From Peptococcaceae bacterium 1198_IL3148 (GTDB taxonomy: Bacteria; Bacillota; Desulfotomaculia; Desulfotomaculales; Desulfohalotomaculaceae), in NCBI GenBank assembly GCA_036763105.1, contig JBAIYS010000003.1:124001-188000 (forward strand): 64,000 nucleotides of DNA, written 5' to 3'. Positions 61,083 through 64,000 of this stretch are shown piece by piece. Each line of letters starts with the position of its first letter. The stretch's first letter is position 1. The translations under genes were made by a program, and so were the position numbers. A model generated the notes under the pieces. The model was not told the DNA's origin, searched no databases, and was given only the letters and a program-made list of their open reading frames with translations.

Positions 61083-61613
61083 TTACAATTTTTCCACAAC
61101 AATATTGTGGTTTGTATAAACGCAGATATCAGCCGCTGTGTGCAAAGCTTCTTTAACCACTTCCTCTGCGTTCAGTTGACTGTGTTTTACCAAAACCCGG
61201 GCTGCTGCCAAAGCATAGTTACCACCACTGCCAATGGCAGCAATATCATCATCGGGCTCGATTACCTCTCCATTACCAGAAATAATAAGAAGGTGCTCGT
61301 TGTTAGCCACTATTAACAAGGCTTCCAGCTTTCTGAGAACCCGATCCATACGCCATTCTTTAGCCAGTTCTACAGCTGCCCGTAAAATGTTACCATGATA
61401 CTCCTCAAGCTTAACTTCAAACTTATCAAACAGAGTAAAGGCATCAGCCACCGAACCTGCAAAACCAGCTACTACTTTACCTTGGAATAACTTGCGTACT
61501 TTTTTTGCCTGTTGTTTAAAAATAGTACTGTTACCAAAGGTAACTTGACCGTCCCCAGCAATGGCAATTTCATTTTTGTGCTTTACCGCGATAATTGTGG
61601 TAGCATGGAACAT
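61083..61613 (-). CDS. hslV: HslV/ClpQ peptidase subunit
   Basis: This is the proteasome-like peptidase of HslUV. The start ATG 61613 (AAAGGAAAGAG upstream) gives 176 residues beginning [18 protein letters not shown], so processing after Ala4 would expose the catalytic Thr. GDGQVTFGN and [11 protein letters not shown] are conserved. Bacillus CodW differs in having an N-terminal Ser, so this is the standard threonine type. Confidence 0.96.
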   Translation of the reverse strand: MFHATTIIAVKHKNEIAIAGDGQVTFGNSTIFKQQAKKVRKLFQGKVVAGFAGSVADAFTLFDKFEVKLEEYHGNILRAAVELAKEWRMDRVLRKLEALLIVANNEHLLIISGNGEVIEPDDDIAAIGSGGNYALAAARVLVKHSQLNAEEVVKEALHTAADICVYTNHNIVVEKL

Positions 61614-61698
61614 AATATCTCTTTCCTTTCTCAACAATTCTAAATTATATAATTTTTTAAACTAATTGGCAATGCCTTTTGTAATAATTAGACAATTC

Positions 61699-62607
61699 TC
61701 ACGCCCGGGGGTGTGTCGATTTGTAAACTTGTTTTATTTTATTTTTGGTAACATGGGTATATATTTGTGTTGTTGCCAAACGCACATGACCTAGCAATTC
61801 TTGAACGGTACGCAAATCAGCCCCTCTTTCCAATAAATGAGTGGCAAAGCTGTGGCGAATAGTGTGCGGACTGGCTTGCTTTTTAAGCCCCACCAACTGA
61901 ATATACTTATTTAATATCTTTCTTACCCCTCTGTCGGTTAAACGTCCTCCCTGATAATTTAAAAACATTGCTTCTTCATTGGTCACTTTATTATTAGCCA
62001 ATAGTTTCTTTCTACCAATAGATAGATAGGTTTCTAATGATTTAATGGCATAAGAGCCAATGGGTACCACCCGTTCCCTAGAACCTTTACCCATTACCCG
62101 AATGAAACCGCCACACAAATCAACACTGTTGACATTCAATGACACCAATTCACTCACCCGCAACCCGCTGGCATAGACGGTTTCCATTAACGCCTTGTCC
62201 CGCATACCCAATGGTGAATTATCTGGTGCAGCTAACAACGCATTAATTTCAGTGGGATAAAAGAAATTCGGTAATTTTTTTTGCATCTTTGGTGTAGCCA
62301 CTCTGGTTAACGGGTTGGTCATTAGCACAGCCTCTCGACTTAAAAAATTGTAAAATGAACGCCAAGCCGCTAACTTACGGGCAATGGAGCTGCGGGCCAA
62401 TTTATTAGCTTGCAATTCACCCAAGTAACATCTCATCACCTGATGATTAATTTCTTGGGGCGCTATATTCTCTATTTCTTTATTCAACAAATTACTGAAG
62501 AAGTCTAAACCCTGAAAAATATCCTTTTGATACTCTTCCAGTGTTCTTGCGGATGCGTTTTTTTCTAATTGCAGATAAAGTAAAAATTCATCTAAGTAAA
62601 AATACAT
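61699..62607 (-). CDS. xerC: Tyrosine recombinase XerC
   Basis: XerC with XerD resolves chromosome dimers at dif. The 302 residues have the N-terminal SAM-like domain and the catalytic set: Arg in YASGLRVSEL, Lys in MGKGSRERVVP, HTIRHSFATHL (H-x2-R), GHVRLATTQIYTHV (H and Tyr nucleophile). Its ATG overlaps the trmFO stop (TAATG). The order topA-trmFO-xerC-hslV is standard. Confidence 0.95.
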   Translation of the reverse strand: MYFYLDEFLLYLQLEKNASARTLEEYQKDIFQGLDFFSNLLNKEIENIAPQEINHQVMRCYLGELQANKLARSSIARKLAAWRSFYNFLSREAVLMTNPLTRVATPKMQKKLPNFFYPTEINALLAAPDNSPLGMRDKALMETVYASGLRVSELVSLNVNSVDLCGGFIRVMGKGSRERVVPIGSYAIKSLETYLSIGRKKLLANNKVTNEEAMFLNYQGGRLTDRGVRKILNKYIQLVGLKKQASPHTIRHSFATHLLERGADLRTVQELLGHVRLATTQIYTHVTKNKIKQVYKSTHPRA

Positions 62608-63923
62608 TAAATATCAGCATCCTTAATAAAATCTGCCAAACTGGCCAACGCTTTTTCAGCCAACATGCCATTGCGCTGTTTTTTATCCCTTACCCGTTTT
62701 TCCAACGGAGGCAATAAACCAAAGGTGATATTCATTGGTTGAAAATTTTTAGATTCCGCAGTGGTTATGTAGTGCATTAACGCGCCATGGGCAGTATCCA
62801 ACGGAAATCGAACAACACCAATTCCATTGACCAGCCTAGCGGCGTTAATGCCAGCAATTAAACCCGCGGCAGCAGATTCAACATAGCCTTCCACACCGGT
62901 GATTTGACCAGCAAAGAACAAATCTTCTCTAGCTTTTAATTGTAGCGATGGCTCCAATAGTGTTGGTGAGTTAAGGTAAGTATTGCGATGCATCACCCCA
63001 TAGCGAACAAACTCAGCATTTTCCATACCGGGGATTAATCGAAACACTCGTTTTTGCTCACCCCATTTAAGATTTGTCTGAAATCCAACAATATTATATA
63101 GTGTTGCTGCAGAGTTATCCTGTCTCAACTGCACCACTGCAAAGGGCCGCTTGCCGGTACGGGGATCTGTTAACCCCACCGGTTTCAAAGGTCCAAACAA
63201 AAGGGTTTCCTTGCCCCGGGCGGCCAGTACCTCCACAGGCATGCAGCCCTCAAAGTGCTTTTCCTTCTCAAAATCCTTTAATGGTGCCCTTTCGGCGTTG
63301 ATTAGAGCTTGGTAAAATACTTCATATTCTTCTTCGTTCATCGGGCAATTAAGGTAAGCAGCCTCTCCTTTGCCATACCTGGAGGCACTAAATACTACCT
63401 CCATGTTTAATGATTCTAACGAAACTATGGGAGCGGCAGCATCATAAAAGTATAGATAATCATCTCCTGACAACTGTAGTATCCTTTCTGCCAAAACATC
63501 AGATGTCAACGGTCCGCTGGCAATAATGGTTACTCCGTCATTGGGAATATCGGTAACCTCTTCTTTCACCACTTCAACCAACGGGTGGTTTGATAACATT
63601 TCGGTAATATACTGCGAGAAACCAGTTCGATCAACCGCCAATGCACCCCCAGCAGGTACACTATTGCGATCGGCGCTATCGATTATTAATGATCCCAATC
63701 TGCGCATTTCTTCTTTTAAAAGTCCCACAGCATTTTCGATAGCCTTAGCCCGCAATGAGTTACTACATACTAACTCAGCAAAGTAATCAGTGTGATGGGC
63801 AGGGGACATTTTAAGTGGACGCATTTCATACAATTTGACCGGGACATTACGTTTGGCCAATTGCCATGCTGCTTCAGAACCGGCCAGCCCTGCACCTACT
63901 ATTGTAACTTGTTTTGATTGCAT
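62607..63923 (-). CDS. trmFO: Folate/FAD-dependent tRNA (m5U54) methyltransferase
   Basis: TrmFO methylates U54 in the T loop of tRNAs using methylenetetrahydrofolate and FAD. The 438 residues begin with the FAD loop [19 protein letters not shown], then carry CSNSLRAK and the C-terminal [26 protein letters not shown] precedes the ATG. It is 30 bases after the topA stop. Confidence 0.97.
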   Translation of the reverse strand: MQSKQVTIVGAGLAGSEAAWQLAKRNVPVKLYEMRPLKMSPAHHTDYFAELVCSNSLRAKAIENAVGLLKEEMRRLGSLIIDSADRNSVPAGGALAVDRTGFSQYITEMLSNHPLVEVVKEEVTDIPNDGVTIIASGPLTSDVLAERILQLSGDDYLYFYDAAAPIVSLESLNMEVVFSASRYGKGEAAYLNCPMNEEEYEVFYQALINAERAPLKDFEKEKHFEGCMPVEVLAARGKETLLFGPLKPVGLTDPRTGKRPFAVVQLRQDNSAATLYNIVGFQTNLKWGEQKRVFRLIPGMENAEFVRYGVMHRNTYLNSPTLLEPSLQLKAREDLFFAGQITGVEGYVESAAAGLIAGINAARLVNGIGVVRFPLDTAHGALMHYITTAESKNFQPMNITFGLLPPLEKRVRDKKQRNGMLAEKALASLADFIKDADI

Positions 63924-63952
63924 TTTTCTACATCTCCTGTTTAGAATAGCAG

Positions 63953-64000
63953 TTAATCTTTTGCTGGTGTGCTTTTATAGCCGCAATTTTCATTGACACA
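63953..64000 (-). CDS. topA: DNA topoisomerase I, C-terminal end (partial)
   Basis: The last 15 codons before a TAA at 63953-63955 read [15 protein letters not shown]. The CxxxxC zinc-ribbon style ending and the position before trmFO match TopA of Firmicutes. The rest of the gene lies outside the window. Confidence 0.75.
   Translation of the reverse strand, partial: CVNENCGYKSTPAKD

Overview
This window is a stretch of core chromosome from a low-GC, endospore-forming, Gram-positive bacterium (Firmicutes). Supporting signs are dipicolinate synthase genes (dpaAB), two CotF-like coat genes, a YtvI-like sporulation permease, PolC-type DNA polymerase III, CodY, and a gene order that largely follows the Bacillus subtilis polC-nusA-infB-pnp-dpa-dapA-tepA-spoIIIE-recA-rny order. 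HslUV, an mnmH (selenouridine) gene, small ferredoxins and the overall gene style suggest a strict anaerobe of the Peptococcaceae/Desulfotomaculum type. That last placement is inference only. Nearly every gene lies on the minus strand, so transcription runs from position 64000 towards 1. The exceptions are a zinc-ribbon gene (10525-10740) and a two-gene coat locus (15203-15773).

Layout in transcription order. Positions 64000-58864 hold the tail of topA, then trmFO, xerC, hslV, hslU and codY. Positions 58802-54594 hold rpsB, tsf, pyrH, frr, a small unknown gene, a 55-residue ferredoxin and uppS. Positions 54569-42138 hold lipid, isoprenoid and replication genes: cdsA, a YtvI-like permease, dxr, rseP, ispG, proS, a diacylglycerol glycosyltransferase-like gene and polC. 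Positions 42064-36475 hold the transcription/translation operon rimP-nusA-ylxR-ylxQ-infB-rbfA, continuing into nrnA, truB and ribF. Two small unknown genes then precede rpsO and pnp. Positions 30047-24963 hold a polysaccharide deacetylase, a DacF-type carboxypeptidase, an M16 peptidase, two membrane proteins and a YlmC/YmxH protein. Positions 24770-19044 hold the lysine/dipicolinate cluster dapB-dpaA-dpaB-asd-dapG-dapA. Positions 18867-12805 hold rnjA, tepA, ylzJ and ftsK/spoIIIE, with the coat genes on the other strand. Positions 12788-8541 hold mnmH, a RodZ-like gene, the opposite-strand zinc-ribbon gene, then rimO and pgsA. RNase P RNA lies at 8127-8472. Positions 8014-977 hold a membrane protein plus FtsH-like protease pair, cinA, recA, recX and rny. 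The left edge holds a decayed group IIC intron just past the rny terminator.

Regulation visible in the sequence includes sigma-A type promoters before recA, rny, rnpB, rimO, mnmH, rnjA, dapB, rimP and rpsB, a LexA-type operator in the recA leader, a sigma-K-like promoter before dpaA, and many hairpin terminators. The least ordinary items are the structured leader with an internal terminator upstream of rny, the miniature FtsH-like protease that lacks the extracytoplasmic domain and is overlapped by a gene for a membrane-anchored extracytoplasmic protein, and the internally deleted group IIC intron. No CRISPR array, prophage, intact insertion sequence, tRNA or rRNA gene was found.
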